Shown piece by piece: positions 1-11,696 of a DNA stretch of 64,000 nucleotides. The notes beneath the pieces are model-generated. The model saw nothing but the letters and a program-made list of their open reading frames with translations. It had not been told where the DNA came from and searched no databases. The stretch lies in NCBI GenBank assembly GCA_964036155.1, contig OZ038422.1:71571201-71635200 (forward strand), written 5' to 3'. Each line of letters starts with the position of its first letter. Position 1 is the first letter of the stretch. Origin of the DNA: Diploscapter coronatus (lineage: Eukaryota > Nematoda > Chromadorea > Rhabditida > Rhabditidae). A program made the translations under genes and the position numbers.

Positions 1-17
1 TTTTTTTTTATTTTCAG

Positions 18-220
18 AGGTCTCGGATTACGGTATCTACTAGTTGTGAATGATGAAAACAAGGTAAAATATGTGTGTTGTTGATTTTTTTAAATTCAAT
101 AATTTCCAGCTCCGCGGAATCATCACTCGAAAAGACGTCGCTCGGTTTAAAGAGCGTCGTCACAACAGCGAATACGTCGTTGAGGAGCTCTACATTGCAG
201 AGGATCAGAATCCAGGTTAA
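18..220 (+). CDS. clh-6: ClC-6/7-type chloride channel/transporter, C-terminal two exons (partial)
   Basis: Two exons, 18-63 and 110-220, in agreeing phase; the gene continues to the left of the window. They encode about 51 residues of a second CBS domain followed by a short tail. The motif GLRYLLVVN...LRGIITRKDVARF is the closing strand-helix of the last CBS domain of ClC-7-like intracellular chloride transporters, where a 'TRKDLAR' element near the C terminus is typical. In this family the CBS pair lies in the cytosol and gates chloride/proton exchange in endosomes and lysosomes. The tail ends in an acidic stretch (EELYIAED) and a TAA stop. The assignment to the CLH-6-like branch rather than another ClC is inferred from this short piece only. 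No pore residues are in the window. Confidence 0.72.
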
Positions 221-1256
221 ACATAAGAAATTGGAAATAGATAGCAATTTTTTATACTAGCCATTTTTCGTTTTTTTTTATTTGTATACTCCCGAAGTCC
301 TACAAAATGTTTCAGTCAAGCTGGAAAGAATAACAAGGGAGGCATAAGAAATTGCGAATATTTGTAATTCAAAAAATCGCGCACTAAATTACCAAATTCA
401 TCCAATTTATTCTCACGCAAGTGAAAGAGAAAGGCGATAATTTAAATTATTATTGAAACTAGAGATAACTTATCAGAGAGGGTCAATAGACAAGCGATGA
501 ACTGTTCAATGCTTTTATTCGTTTTCTCGTCTATTTTTTTTACATGTTCTATGCAATATCTTAATTTAATAACTTAAAATTCGCTAGAATTGCAAATATC
601 CACTTTTTAAGATTACTTTTTCAATTTAACTCCTGTGATTTTCTGCCATTTCGTCGTTATGGGTAACTCTAACTTTTACTTATTACCTTCTGACCAATCG
701 CATTCAATTCAAGAATGATCAAATTGAACTTTCACGTTTCCTCCTTATCACAGTTTACAATGTGATCAGTTACACAATAGGGAAATTGGAAGCTAAAAAT
801 TCAAACATTTAAAAAGCCAAGTTAAATTCTAAGGTCAATAATTTTTTCGAAATGACATTTTCCTACTTTTAAAATTTACTTTGTAAATGACTCTTAATTC
901 TAAATTTACTTTATGACTGATGGCTAAGAGTTTCGAGCTTTATCATCATAGAATTACGCTCAATCACTAATTCTAAAGTATCAAATTTCTGTAAAAGCAT
1001 TTGTCAAGACTACTTATAAATTATTTGGAACAAAGCTCATAATTTGAAAATATTTATTCTGGAATGCATTTGCATGACAATTTTCATCGATATGTATATA
1101 TACAGTCACTCGATCGATCACAATTAGATATGCACTAGAACATTAAAGTTATGTTGATACCGGTTTTATTGGAGGCATGTTGACTTCATTCCGATTTTGT
1201 TAACAGTGGTGGTGGCTGAATCAAAAATTTAATTCTATCACGATTATTGTAAAGGC
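221..1256. other. Intergenic, no gene recognised
   Basis: AT-rich sequence between the ClC gene and a minus-strand small gene. I see no phase-consistent exons, RNA gene or clear repeat. Part of it should be 3' UTR for both flanking genes. Confidence 0.6.
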
Positions 1257-1656
1257 TTACTGATGATGATGATGGAATGGATGCAGGATGTCATGAACGA
1301 TTCCGTGGTGCTGAAATCGACAAAAAATAAAATTTTATTTATCAACGCGGAAAAACGGCTATTCAAGTATAGAGGAGCATGCGCAGACTCGAGAGTCTAG
1401 ACGCTTTCTTTCATCTCTTCGGCGAAATAGTGCGTCCGGGCGTCTTTTACCACAAGTCATTAAAAAGACCCACATGATGGTGCCTGTGATGGTCCTCCTC
1501 GATTATTACGGTAGGTGCAGGCTGAACGACTGGCACTGGCATAGGCACAGGCATTGGAGCAGGAGGGGGATAGGCACCGTAGCCAGGATTATATCCGGGC
1601 TGAGGAGGCGGATAGCCATTGTAAGCGGGATAACCGTTGTAGGGGTTGTACGACAT
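1257..1656 (-). CDS. Small Pro/Tyr/Gly-rich protein with His-rich C-terminal end; two possible last exons
   Basis: A single open frame 1447-1656 encodes 69 residues: an N-terminal half of Asn/Pro/Gly/Tyr repeats (YNGYP, PGYNPGYGAYPPP), a Pro-Met-Val stretch, and an IIEEDHHRHHH segment ending GLFNDLW. An acceptor-like ATTTTCAG lies 18 bases before the ATG, which fits trans-splicing. There is a second way to end it: a GTGGGT donor right after the His run (exon 1474-1656) joins in phase to a well-formed acceptor (GATTTCAG) at 1310, giving exon 1257-1310 with HHGIVHDILHPFHHHHQ and a 78-residue product. No hydrophobic segment is present. The composition resembles small nematode cuticle, stress or metal-binding proteins, but I cannot name the family. 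Confidence 0.6.
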
Positions 1657-1676
1657 GATTAGAATTGAATAAGGCT

Positions 1677-3612
1677 GAAAATATTAAACCTAGAAACTTA
1701 GAAAAATGCTACATAAAAGGGAAAAAATAAAGCTGAAAAAATGCGGATTTTAGAGTCGGAAGAGACGCGTTTGTGACGAATGTCAAAATTTGCCTATTTG
1801 AATGACTCGAAACCTATAAAAATTCGCCCATAAACTTAGAGGTTAGAGATTCTTGAGAGAAAAGAAGCGGGAAAGTATCTTCTCTAAGGCTTTAGAATGG
1901 AAGATTGAAAAATGGCTATAGTAGGTCACAACCTTTTCAGGCTTATCAATAGAAAGTAAAGGTGGGTTTAGCGATAAAGTAAAAACGCTTTTTAGTGCTC
2001 GAGATGTGCGCACATTTATATGTTCGATGGGAGGAAAAAGAGCTTGAAAATGGCTTACGGAAAAGATAAGGAAAATGATGAAATAGCGCTATGAGAAGAG
2101 ATGGCAGACGGTGGAGGAAATTGCGATGACGCATTTGCAAACAGCCAGTGAAACGGAGAGAAGCTCCGAGTGATTGCAGATAGATGTCATCGATGATGAG
2201 TTGAGTAACATGAAAGGGTAACGAAATACATCTCGATCAACGTGATTACAAGGCGGAGGACGTAAATTCCGATGATGTTATGATTAGTAATGTCACTAAT
2301 AAATCATCCTAATTTATATAATCGCTTCTAAATTTAGAAATAGTAAACTTATTTGAGAAAGTGTATGCCATGATTTTACAATGTTTTATCAAGGTTCGTT
2401 AGTACGAATTTATCTGTGCCGCTAAAATATCGAACTTTCAGGCTGATAAATTACAGCTTTTAGTAAAATAACTCATTCGTATTAACGCAGGCAAGATGTG
2501 TCCATGGCTTAAAGTTGTGAATACTTTTCGGACACGGGTTCCGTTTCCCGATTGGACTCGGACGTGATAAAATACACACCGTCTCCGTGTCCGGGTCTTA
2601 AGCTTGAGCCTTTGAAGAATATTGCCTTGTGTCGATTTGTAATTTTCATTTTCAATATTCCAATCCTTTGGGGAATAATATTCAAATAATATAAATAAGA
2701 AATAGGTTTTAGCAACGAAAATTTTCAGTTTCAAATCGGCATGAGAGTTAAAATTCGCAAAGATTCGAAACCGGAATTCCAATAACAAAATCCCTACATA
2801 TCGGAAATCCAATCAGCCCTGTGCTAGTATCTTGTGGAATAATGGAATGAGTTTCAGGAAAAAGAGAATAGCCTTGATATGGCATGATGTGTTTTCCTTT
2901 ACTATTTCATGTCATTTACAAATGAAAGAGCTAATTCACCTAAAACTTTAGCTCTTTCCTTGCACAATATTGATGCAGTAATTTCAATGTCGAAAATTTA
3001 GGTAGTTTTATTTTTATGCAACGTTGGAAATAATGAAGTTGGAACCTTACGAAATCTTGGCTTGCAAAACAAGAACCACAACTTTATGAGTAATTCTTGA
3101 AAAATCATTAAATTTTCAGAATCCATTTTATTTCGAAAGATCTTAGTTGTGAAACCCTTTCTGCTGAAATGCATATTTTCGCATAATCTTCAAAAATTCT
3201 GCCGTTATGCTTCGTTGGCATACATTATTTTGCACGATAAGAGCTTAACGTTGTTCACGCTATACTTTAGACCTGCCCTACCTGTGGAGGTTATCAGTTT
3301 TCGAAGAAGCTTTCCTCGAAATGCCATAAAAGCGACTGATTCAGTTACAGATTATCAGCTATCGAGAAAAAGTGCTGAAAATTGCGAGAAAAAGCACCTT
3401 CTCGAGGGTTCCTCTCACTGTTTACCCTGCCAAAGCCTGCCTGTCTTCCAAAAAAGACAGTGCTCTTCGCAGAGATCACTGCATCATCGAGTCCTTTTAT
3501 AAGGGCCCAGAAATTCGAAGATGAACCATATTTAAAGCGAACAACTTCGTTCCATAATTTTATTTGCTTTTAATTTTGAATTTTTTCTTGAGCTTTGTAG
3601 TTTTATTTTCAG
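1677..3612. other. Intergenic region, 1.9 kb, no supported gene
   Basis: Lies between divergent genes, so it should hold both promoters. Open frames here have no matching splice structure. The only structure noticed is an imperfect inverted repeat built on GGACACGG near 2518-2605. Confidence 0.5.
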
Positions 3613-3628
3613 AATCTATATCGTAAAC

Positions 3629-4678
3629 ATGCCAGTCGACCCAGCTCAAATCGGTACGGATGAGATTATTTTACTTCTAAAGTTTGATAAAATCTGATAT
3701 GTTTGAATTACTCTTCCTTCAAGAAGTTCAAATTGGAAAAATATGACATCTTTTTTTTTGTAATTTCAGAAAAGATCAAGGAGCATCTGAAGGAGTTCTG
3801 GGAGCACCTCCACGTCCCCGGACTCTCTGAAGACACCCTCAATCATTTGAAGCAAATTGCCGAAAGCCACAAGGTTTGACCATTTTGTGATTTTCCGCAA
3901 TCATGGAAAATTGCTCTTGATCAAACAGAATATATTCCGAGGCGTGAATCGTGATGTTTGCATTACTTATAGTTTTTATTGCGAAATTTGGAAAGCTTTG
4001 AGTCATACAATTTTCGTTGAATTTCCATGGTAAAAAATGGAGAAAATAACAATTCGTTTTTGTCGGAATGTGAACCTTTAATTGATTTTATTATGGTTAA
4101 CTGGTATAATTTTCAACAATACTAAAAGAAGTCCATAATTTTTTAGGATGATTTCATAAAGGCCAAGGAAGCCCACTCGCTCGAGCAAGGAAAAGCCGTC
4201 TACGAGAAGATGCGTGGAGAGATTCATGCCTATATCGCCACAAAGTCTCCTGAGGAGCAGGTAATTTATTGTAGATTGTGGACAATTCTGAATTGGAAAA
4301 AAATGTTATCAATTGAAATTGCACTAAACTTTCGGACTTTTACATAAAATGCTTATCAATCTAGCAAAAAAAGGCTTCTTTTCATTCTTCCCGAAAAGAT
4401 CTTTTTCTCGAACTACTACAAAATTTTTGAAAATCTTCCACAAAAATTTTTCCTCGATCTACCACAACATTTTGCAATATTTGCTGAAAATCTTGAATTT
4501 GTCAATTTCAATGCTCTTTTCAATATCAAATCGTTATTTTCAAAGCCAGATATTCTCACGAAAAGTGAAACTATTTTACGTCTCATTTCAGAAAGCCTAC
4601 AAAGATGCTGTTGAAAAGGCAAAGGACAAGCTGGAACATCTGAAGGAGCATTTGATTGGAGCCGTTCACGCTCACTAG
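3629..4678 (+). CDS. Small all-helical charged protein, 109 aa, family not recognised
   Basis: Four exons in agreeing phase: 3629-3653, 3770-3873, 4147-4260 and 4592-4678. An acceptor (TTTATTTTCAG) at 3612 lies 16 bases before the ATG and probably receives a spliced leader; the product has no signal peptide. It is rich in Lys, Glu and His, with predicted amphipathic helices: EKIKEHLKEFWEHL at the start, then a GLSEDTLNHL helix, a central KAKEAHSLEQGKAVYEKM helix, and a last helix EKAKDKLEHLKEHL. The length and helix spacing recall small nematode helical proteins such as the DUF148/SXP-RAL-2 group, but that group is normally secreted, so this is a weak comparison. An AATAAA lies at 4694-4699, 15 bases after the stop. 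Confidence 0.82.
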
Positions 4679-4693
4679 ATTATAATTATAATG

Positions 4694-4699
4694 AATAAA
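4694..4699 (+). terminator. Polyadenylation signal AATAAA
   Basis: Canonical hexamer just after the stop of the small helical protein gene. Confidence 0.7.
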
Positions 4700-5300
4700 G
4701 AATTCATAACAAGAAGATAATTTTATGAAAAAAATTGCCAAACTCATTGAATCTCTAGCAAACCAAAAGTGATTCGAATCGTTTCAAATGTTGTTTAACA
4801 AAGCGCTGTTTTGTAAAATAAATTGTTTCTGAAAGAAGAAAATCGAATTACATCAGCCCATGAAATTTTTTGGTCTTTCTGGAGTTCTAGAATTCTTATC
4901 AGAAGAAGGTTTTACGGCCATAAAGTAGCCTTGTCAAGGAAAAACGACTAGAATCCAACTAAAATAACTTTTTTGTCATGTCAATAATAATTGTGATCGT
5001 AAAATAAAAAAAATATTATTGCACAAACCTGAAAATAGCACATATACTTTTGAATGCATGTATAATGTTTAGAATTGTCAATAATATTGTCGATTGGAAA
5101 GAACACGGATCTTAGCAATCACTTTGCCCTGGTTATGCCCATTATGTGAGAGGCAAAATAGAGAGATGAGAGAAATATCGCACCTCTTCCCCTTCTGGCC
5201 TAAAAGTCGAAGCTCCACTTTCTTGCCAACCGATAATACAATGTTATTAATTTGAATATCCAAACTAATTATAATCTACTACAATATTGCAGAGATTTAG

Positions 5301-7373
5301 TCAAACATGCAAATTATAAGTATAGTTGGATAAAGAGAGAAATGATTGTATCTGTCGCTCTTTTTCTTCGTCCACCCATTTTAGAAAATGTTCCAGTTTT
5401 TCTAGCTGCTTATCATCTGGCTTTTGAGGTGATTGTTGTTCTTGTAACATCGAAATTCTTTTAATTATTTATTAAGATTTTCAAATGAAACCTGAATCTT
5501 TGTGTAGTTGAATTGATATGAGAGAATGGCTTTGCATAAATTCGTTAAATCCATTTCAGGCCATAGAACATCATCAAAATAAAGATGAGTATGGGAGCAC
5601 TGAATGATAGTGAAAAAGGGAAGCTTTTCAAAATTATACCTGCCATAATAAAAAGTCGCTGAGCCGTAATTCTCCACTTGTTCTAATCAATAGATCTGGT
5701 TTATTACCAGCAGTGTCCAGACAGCGTGAAATTAACCATTCATCAATTTGGTATTCACAAAGGAGTCCCTAATATTGTATTGAATGTTATTAATCATAAT
5801 GTCTTGATATTCTGCAATATTTGCCTTCTCTTTTCCCCTCCGGATCCAATCAAAAGCTCTAGCGATTTCATCTTGAGCAGTGTATGCCATACAAATATTA
5901 ACTTTCCATCTATATAATATATAATTAAAATGTAAAAGCTCAATGTAACATGTAAATTGTTTACTTTTCGTAATTTTTCGTCATCGTCTGGAGATAATAG
6001 ATCATCTCGCATATTTTTGGTGGTAGCAATGATAAATTACCATAAACACGATATCGAATTTGATTGGTTTCCAACTTTTTCCTGTAAAGATAAGAATCAT
6101 TTAAGTGCTGTATACGATTTTCTAAAAAAACATATATACAGCAAGATTCAGTAAGGAATGAGTTCGCTGTGGATTACTCCATCGAGCCGCCAGTATTCCT
6201 GTCTTTACTTTTTTTTTTTTTTTTTTTTTTAATTTTTTAAAATTTAACATTGAACCCGTAACTTTTAAAATTAATATATGTACAATAATGGGTGAAAGTT
6301 TCGAAACAAAAACGATTTTTTATCAGACCCCGCGTTTCCATAGATTTTGTGAGTCGATTTAGCTGAACATTTCTAATTTTTTAAGAAATAAATTAGCGAA
6401 AGTGAGGAAAATATGAATGGAATTGGTTCACAAAAATAGGGAAATTGCATAAGAAAATTTTTTTTTCAAACTTTCGCTTGCCACTATATGTGTAGGAAGT
6501 AATTTGCGCTCACAAGTGAACAGACGCATTTTGCAAATAATATCGAAGACTAAATTGAATAAAGACTTTGCATACCTTTCGATCAATCGAGTAAGCTTCT
6601 TTTCAAGGATTTGCATAAAATATTCCACTTCTTCAGTATCACGCTTAAAATTTTCGATACTAAATGCGTAGAGGGTTACTTCATGAATGGAGAGCTCTTG
6701 GCACCATTCTAATACCTATAATTATTAAAAGATAAATCAATTTTCAGAATTTGATAATTATAGAAGTATACATTCTATATCGACAATAACGGAAGATTCA
6801 ACAAAGTTGTATGCACTTTATAAAACAAAATTGTATCTGATTAGATGAATTGATATGATAAATACAACGTTAATCGACATATACAAACCCTATCAAGCTG
6901 TTCGCTTCCTTTCTCATGACCTAATGAGACCTTTTCCAATTGAGATTTCTTAGCAAACCTTCGATTGCCGTCCATAATAAATGCAACGTGCTGTGGAATC
7001 TAAATATATTGCATCTTCATGAACAGAGATATAAGGAGTTTGAAGAAAATTGAGTTTGAACTCGACATAATCTCTACAGATTTTTTTTTAAAGTTAGGGG
7101 GTTGTCTCATGATCATTTTCTGCAAGAACCACTGGAGGTTGGAACTACCGTCTATAAGCAGTAGCGATATATTTGGATCAAGGCTGGGTCGGAATAGCGA
7201 TTCCGGTTCCAAAAAAAAACATTCCGGCCCAGCCCTGATAGGGATCACAGAAGAAAGAAAGAATTCGGACTGACCTGGCCACTAGCTATAATTCTTTTGA
7301 TATTCCTTTGCCACCAAGTTAGCCCTTCCTTCAAACCTTTGGTTTCAGTATCGAATTGTTCCTCGATTTTCAT
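5301..7373 (-). CDS. DHDDS: Dehydrodolichyl diphosphate synthase (cis-prenyltransferase catalytic subunit)
   Basis: Eight exons: 7275-7373, 6889-6999, 6576-6715, 5965-6081, 5825-5909, 5640-5768, 5492-5599 and 5301-5405, giving 297 residues. The protein elongates farnesyl diphosphate with isopentenyl diphosphate in cis to make the dolichol backbone at the ER, normally with a NUS1/NgBR partner. Seen directly: [15 protein letters not shown] (catalytic Asp of the MDGNRR motif) near residue 37; GHEKGSEQL; the [14 protein letters not shown] motif; [10 protein letters not shown]; and the C-terminal [17 protein letters not shown] with [10 protein letters not shown]. These appear in the order and spacing of animal DHDDS, with a helical charged C-terminal tail as in that subunit. 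The exon 5 to 6 join (5769-5824) has a GC donor. The last acceptor (5406-5408, CAG) is the least certain join. It is convergent with the gene ending at 4678. Confidence 0.93.
7183..7242. repeat. Short inverted repeat (AGGCTGGGTCGGAAT / ATTCCGGCCCAGCCCT) in DHDDS intron 1
   Basis: Two arms of about 16 bases facing each other within 60 bases in the first DHDDS intron. GC-rich against an AT-rich background, so it stands out as a small foldback repeat. Confidence 0.6.
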
Positions 7374-8964
7374 AATGATGTCGTGTCTAAGTGGAACAGA
7401 TATAACTTCATTGAGGATTTATTTAAATAATTATATAATAGAGAGTCTTCTTGGTACAGCAGTGTATCAGGATAAAATATTGAATAAGAACAACTGTTTC
7501 TGTTGTGTCTACCTATTCATACGAGCTGAGCTCATGAGAAATAGTGAACAAGCTAGAGAAACACAATCGTTCACAAAAAATTCTAGATAGATAAAAAATG
7601 TTTATGAATGTGAATGCAAATTAGTATTTCAAAAAATCAACTAACATCGCTGATACTTATCAGATTATATAGAAAGGTCTAACAATTTCCCAAAAGTAAC
7701 AGTCGAAGTTATTGATTATCGATTGATAAATATAAAATTATAAATAATAAGCAATTATCAAGTTGCTGGTTGCAACAGATGAACCGAAATCATATAAGTA
7801 ATAACAACAGTAACCTACTTATTGTTATGAATGAAGAGAGTGGAACGATCGCTGTTAAACTGTCAAAATATTTGCATGTTCATGCGCACTTTATATTGTT
7901 GGGCTCACTCACTGATTGTACAATGATCGACATTGCTTATTTCATTGAGCCAACTTAAAATTCTATGAAAATAGAAACAGACGTGCATAATGCATTTGAA
8001 TAATTCGGCTTTGTCTGTCTACCCCGGGAATAGTATGGGAGAAAGAAAGATAGAAATCCAATCATAACTATTGTTTTGGGAAAACTTTGACATGTTTCTA
8101 GGGTACGTAGCGTTGCGACCAAATTATAGTGTTGCTCATCAAGTATGATGAAACAGGAATATTTTACTAAAATTGTGTTATACCGTAACTAGATTAAGCC
8201 AGTCATGTTAGATCACGCTATTTTTATTAAATTTTAAAAAATCTATGAAAGATGAATGATCAACATTAGGACTTGCAAGAGCTAAATTATGCAAACATTT
8301 TCGTCGATTTTTACTCATTTTTTTAATTGGGAAGTACATATTATTCGTGATTCTTTTCTTATGGATAAGATATTACTTCTTTAATTGGCTCAAAATATGC
8401 ATATTCGTTAAAGTTTTGTGGTACTGTTTTTATTAATTGTCCGCCAGCATTATTAGAACAATTCAAGATAGATCATAGTTATTGAATGAAAGAGACCGAT
8501 TTTTGAGAGGTTCTACAATTTTCCAAAAAAAACCCTGGAATTTTAACAAATTATTGGTTGTTTAGAAATTAGCAATAAATCTAATTGATAACTAATAAAT
8601 TACTAATAATAATAATAACATAATTTATTTCGCTGAAAATAGATGATAGTTAAAATTTAACTGAGGAAAATTCTATGCGATGTGCAGATAGTTACAACAA
8701 AAAACTAATTACACCTGGTTGCTTCAGTAACTAAGATTTCATATTTTTAATTTCGTATCAAATGTAATAAGATACAATGTGCGTAGAAGTTATTTTTATT
8801 GCTCAAAAAGTACGTTCAATGAGAAAATAAAATAGATGATTTGCAAACTTATGCGAATACATTTGAATTTGATTTTTATTCCGCTCTATTAACATATGAT
8901 GCCTCTGGTCCTATTGCATTCACTTGATTATCCCTTCTGAAATATCATGTGGTCAACAAGATTA
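7374..8964. other. Intergenic region upstream of DHDDS, no supported gene
   Basis: AT-rich. The longest open frame (7770-7958) has no splice or family support. It should contain the DHDDS promoter and the 3' end of the receptor gene. Confidence 0.5.
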
Positions 8965-11158
8965 TTAGACTTTGTAAAACCTGAAAGCAAAAATTCGGCG
9001 GAATAGTTTTCTCCTTCTTGGACTTGTTATAAGAAACGCGATTGGCATCGTGAAACACCACAAGCACGAATCGACAACCCTTCCAATTACGTATCTCTCA
9101 CAAGCGAGTCCTGCATAGCCTTTTTCAGCTATATCCATGAGAGGTGCTAGAACATTGTAAAGAGATACTGCCATTGTAATGAGCTAAAATAAATAACGAA
9201 TTTTGAGTAACAAAAATTTATGACATGAATATGCTATTGTCAATGACCGATAACTTGAGACACAATAAATGATACACAAATTCAAGAATGCAAGAGTGTG
9301 GCATACGTATTTACAAACAGTCGTCTAACTTGTTCCTTGAATATGATATAATAGCGTAAAATCTGCTGCAAATAACATACTAATTATCGCGAATCAACAG
9401 TCAGTACTATTTCCTTGGTTTCAAGTAATCTTTCATTTTCAATAACACATTCATTATCATTATTTATTTTTATGTAATTTAATTTATTTAGATTTTGCTA
9501 TAAAACTTAAAGTATTCATATACAGTAGCGAGCAAAAGTATTCCATATTTTGCATAGTGGCTGATTTGATTTATTATACGGGTGATATCTAGCCCAAAAA
9601 TTACTGGAGAAGATTCAGTAGAATAAAATATCATGTTCAACTTTTTCATTGAAATTAGGCACTTCCCTCGATAAATTAGGAATATCTTCAGAAATTCATT
9701 TTTTAATTTTGCACGTCCACAATTTTCGGATAGAAAATAATCGAGAAGTAAACGTTTGAGTAAAATACGCAGAAAATGTTAGAGAAACAGATGTCATTAC
9801 ATTTGTACCGATATTGCCACGTGGTGATTCATGGCGTTACGTCTTCTGATCCCAACATGTCAATTACTTCTGCTTTCTTTAGCTAAGAATTTTCTTCGGA
9901 AAAAATCGTAACTCCCGAATCTGTGATCGAAATGAAATAGAATTCAGTCGATATCAGCTACAAGTATTGGTGAACTCGGCGTAATTTTTTGGGCTAGATA
10001 TCACCCGTATAATAAATCAAATCAGCCACTATGCAAAATATGGAATACTTTTGCTTGCTGCTGTACATGATGAAATGCAAACGGTATCATTTGATAGATA
10101 AATCTTCGATTTTCCGCATCATAGTTTCGACTCGACATCTCTGTCAAATCTTGAAATTTCAAATATAGTGAAATGTAGAGTAAATTAGCAAGAAACGCTG
10201 TGGCATCAATTAATATTGGAAATATCTAAATTTTCACCTTGATAAAAATACTTTCAAAATAAAGTCATTATATATACCAAACCAGGTCCGATAGTTATTA
10301 GGATTACTTCGAATATCGTTAAAGCCATTGTCAAAAGTTGCGTGAAATTTAGAAATACCGAAAATAGGCACAGCAGCTTCAACGTTCTTTCAAGCTTTTT
10401 GCTAAACTAATCTGATGATGAAATGCTTTAACAGAAATCCTCACCCAGTCAAAAATTTGAGAATTGTTTCGAATTCAAATAGAATTGCCAACTTCTGTGT
10501 GACAAGGCATATGTTGAGAAGTGCCATGTAACAGCTTATAATTGGACATACTATGCCAAAATTTATGAATCCTAATGGAATCAGGAGAATAAATATTATA
10601 TTAAACGCGTTAAACAAAGCTAAACTAGGAATATTCGATTTATCTACTTTTTCCACACCTTCTGAAAATCGAATTTTAGAACTCGTTTGATTTTTTTAAT
10701 TAGCAAGTTTACCAAACATAAATTTAGCGATACGTTTTACTGCCAAATAATAAATAAGAAATGAAAACACGATCGAATATAATAACATCATTCGCTTCAT
10801 TTGGATTAAAATTGGCATATATGGTAGCTAAATTCAGTAATTGTTATTCTAAAAACTGATTTTATTCAATGTTGTGCGGAAATGACTTTAGATTTTTCGA
10901 ACAGAACGGGAATTCCGCATAATCTTTGATTTGAATTATTCTTACAGGTTTGGCTCTGATATCCTCCTTTAAGGAATCAGAAAATATAATTACTGACGCT
11001 AACATAAAAACCAGAAATATAAAAATTATGAAAATTGCAATATCATATGAAATAGTTATTAAACATTCAACAACATCTAAAATACCAATAAATATTTTCT
11101 TTCTAAAAAGATGATTACCATATGGATATATAGTACATGGATTTTCCTCAAAATCCAT
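8965..11158 (-). CDS. Seven-transmembrane receptor, nematode chemoreceptor-like
   Basis: Seven exons in agreeing phase: 10946-11158, 10713-10827, 10445-10661, 10278-10401, 10067-10225, 9315-9365 and 8965-9183, giving 365 residues. Hydrophobic segments fall at about residues 34-58 (SYDIAIFIIFIFLVFMLAS), 85-105, 122-145, 150-170, 190-215, 225-245 and the C-terminal region. Charged loops lie between them, and a basic tail follows (TSPRRRKLFRRIF). The topology and size match the large nematode serpentine families; a motif with Asn-Arg-Arg before the sixth helix recalls the Sra/Srab/Sre group, but I cannot fix the family. No signal peptide is seen. Intron 5 contains a 545-bp MITE, and the donor used for that intron lies at the edge of the element. 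Confidence 0.75.
9521..10065. mobile_element. Tc/mariner-like MITE, 545 bp, inserted in a receptor intron
   Basis: Terminal inverted repeats of about 75 bases, nearly identical: left TACAGTAGCGAGCAAAAGTA (9521), right its complement with TGCTTGCTGCTGTA (ending 10065). The ends begin with TA-CAG, as expected for TA-target Tc1/mariner elements. The interior has no transposase frame, so it is non-autonomous. Confidence 0.85.
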
Positions 11159-11688
11159 ATTCTATCTTTATTCTGGAGAATCCTCGAAATATAAAGAAAA
11201 TACTTTTAAAAAATGTATATTTAGATCAATATAATTGGAAGAATGAATTAATATTTAAACTTGCATTAATAATTCAGAACAAATCCTTTCCAGTAAGTCC
11301 ACAAGTATCAGATGCAGTTTAGGGAATGTGAATTGATTATTATATTTTTAGCTTGACAGGTGAGAATTCTATGACTGCATAAGATAGTCTATAGCCGAAC
11401 TTATTAGCTTTTAGAATTTTTTTTGCATATTTTGTAGAAAATAGTCGTGCTCCCATTTGATTAATTTGAGCCCGCCTGCAAAAAAAATCTTCACCATCTC
11501 CTATGTTTATCGGTCTTTATAATTTACACTAAATGTCAGATACAAAAATAAACAAACTCGGTCCACTATAAAGCAATCCTTGATTATAGTTTATTGGTTT
11601 TTAAATATTTTGATTTTTTTTTTTTTTAAATTTCAGACATTATAATTTTTTTCGGTTCATAAATATAATTATTCAAAACTGAATTTTA
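11159..11688. other. Divergent promoter region between receptor (-) and G2-like gene (+)
   Basis: About 530 bases with a T-run near 11620 and an acceptor-like ATTTTAG at 11689, eight bases before the next ATG. Nothing coding recognised. Confidence 0.45.
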
Positions 11689-11696
11689 GAAAGTAA

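Noticed and set aside
3149..3502. 117-codon frame before the small helical protein gene
   Set aside because: No family match; the real gene starts after the TTTTCAG at 3612, and the frame does not join to it.
6428..6628. Read-through frame after DHDDS exon 3 containing [12 protein letters not shown], at first sight like the family's next block
   Set aside because: The exon at 5965-6081 ([10 protein letters not shown]) fits the family alignment and phase exactly; the read-through version has no donor in phase and is likely chance.
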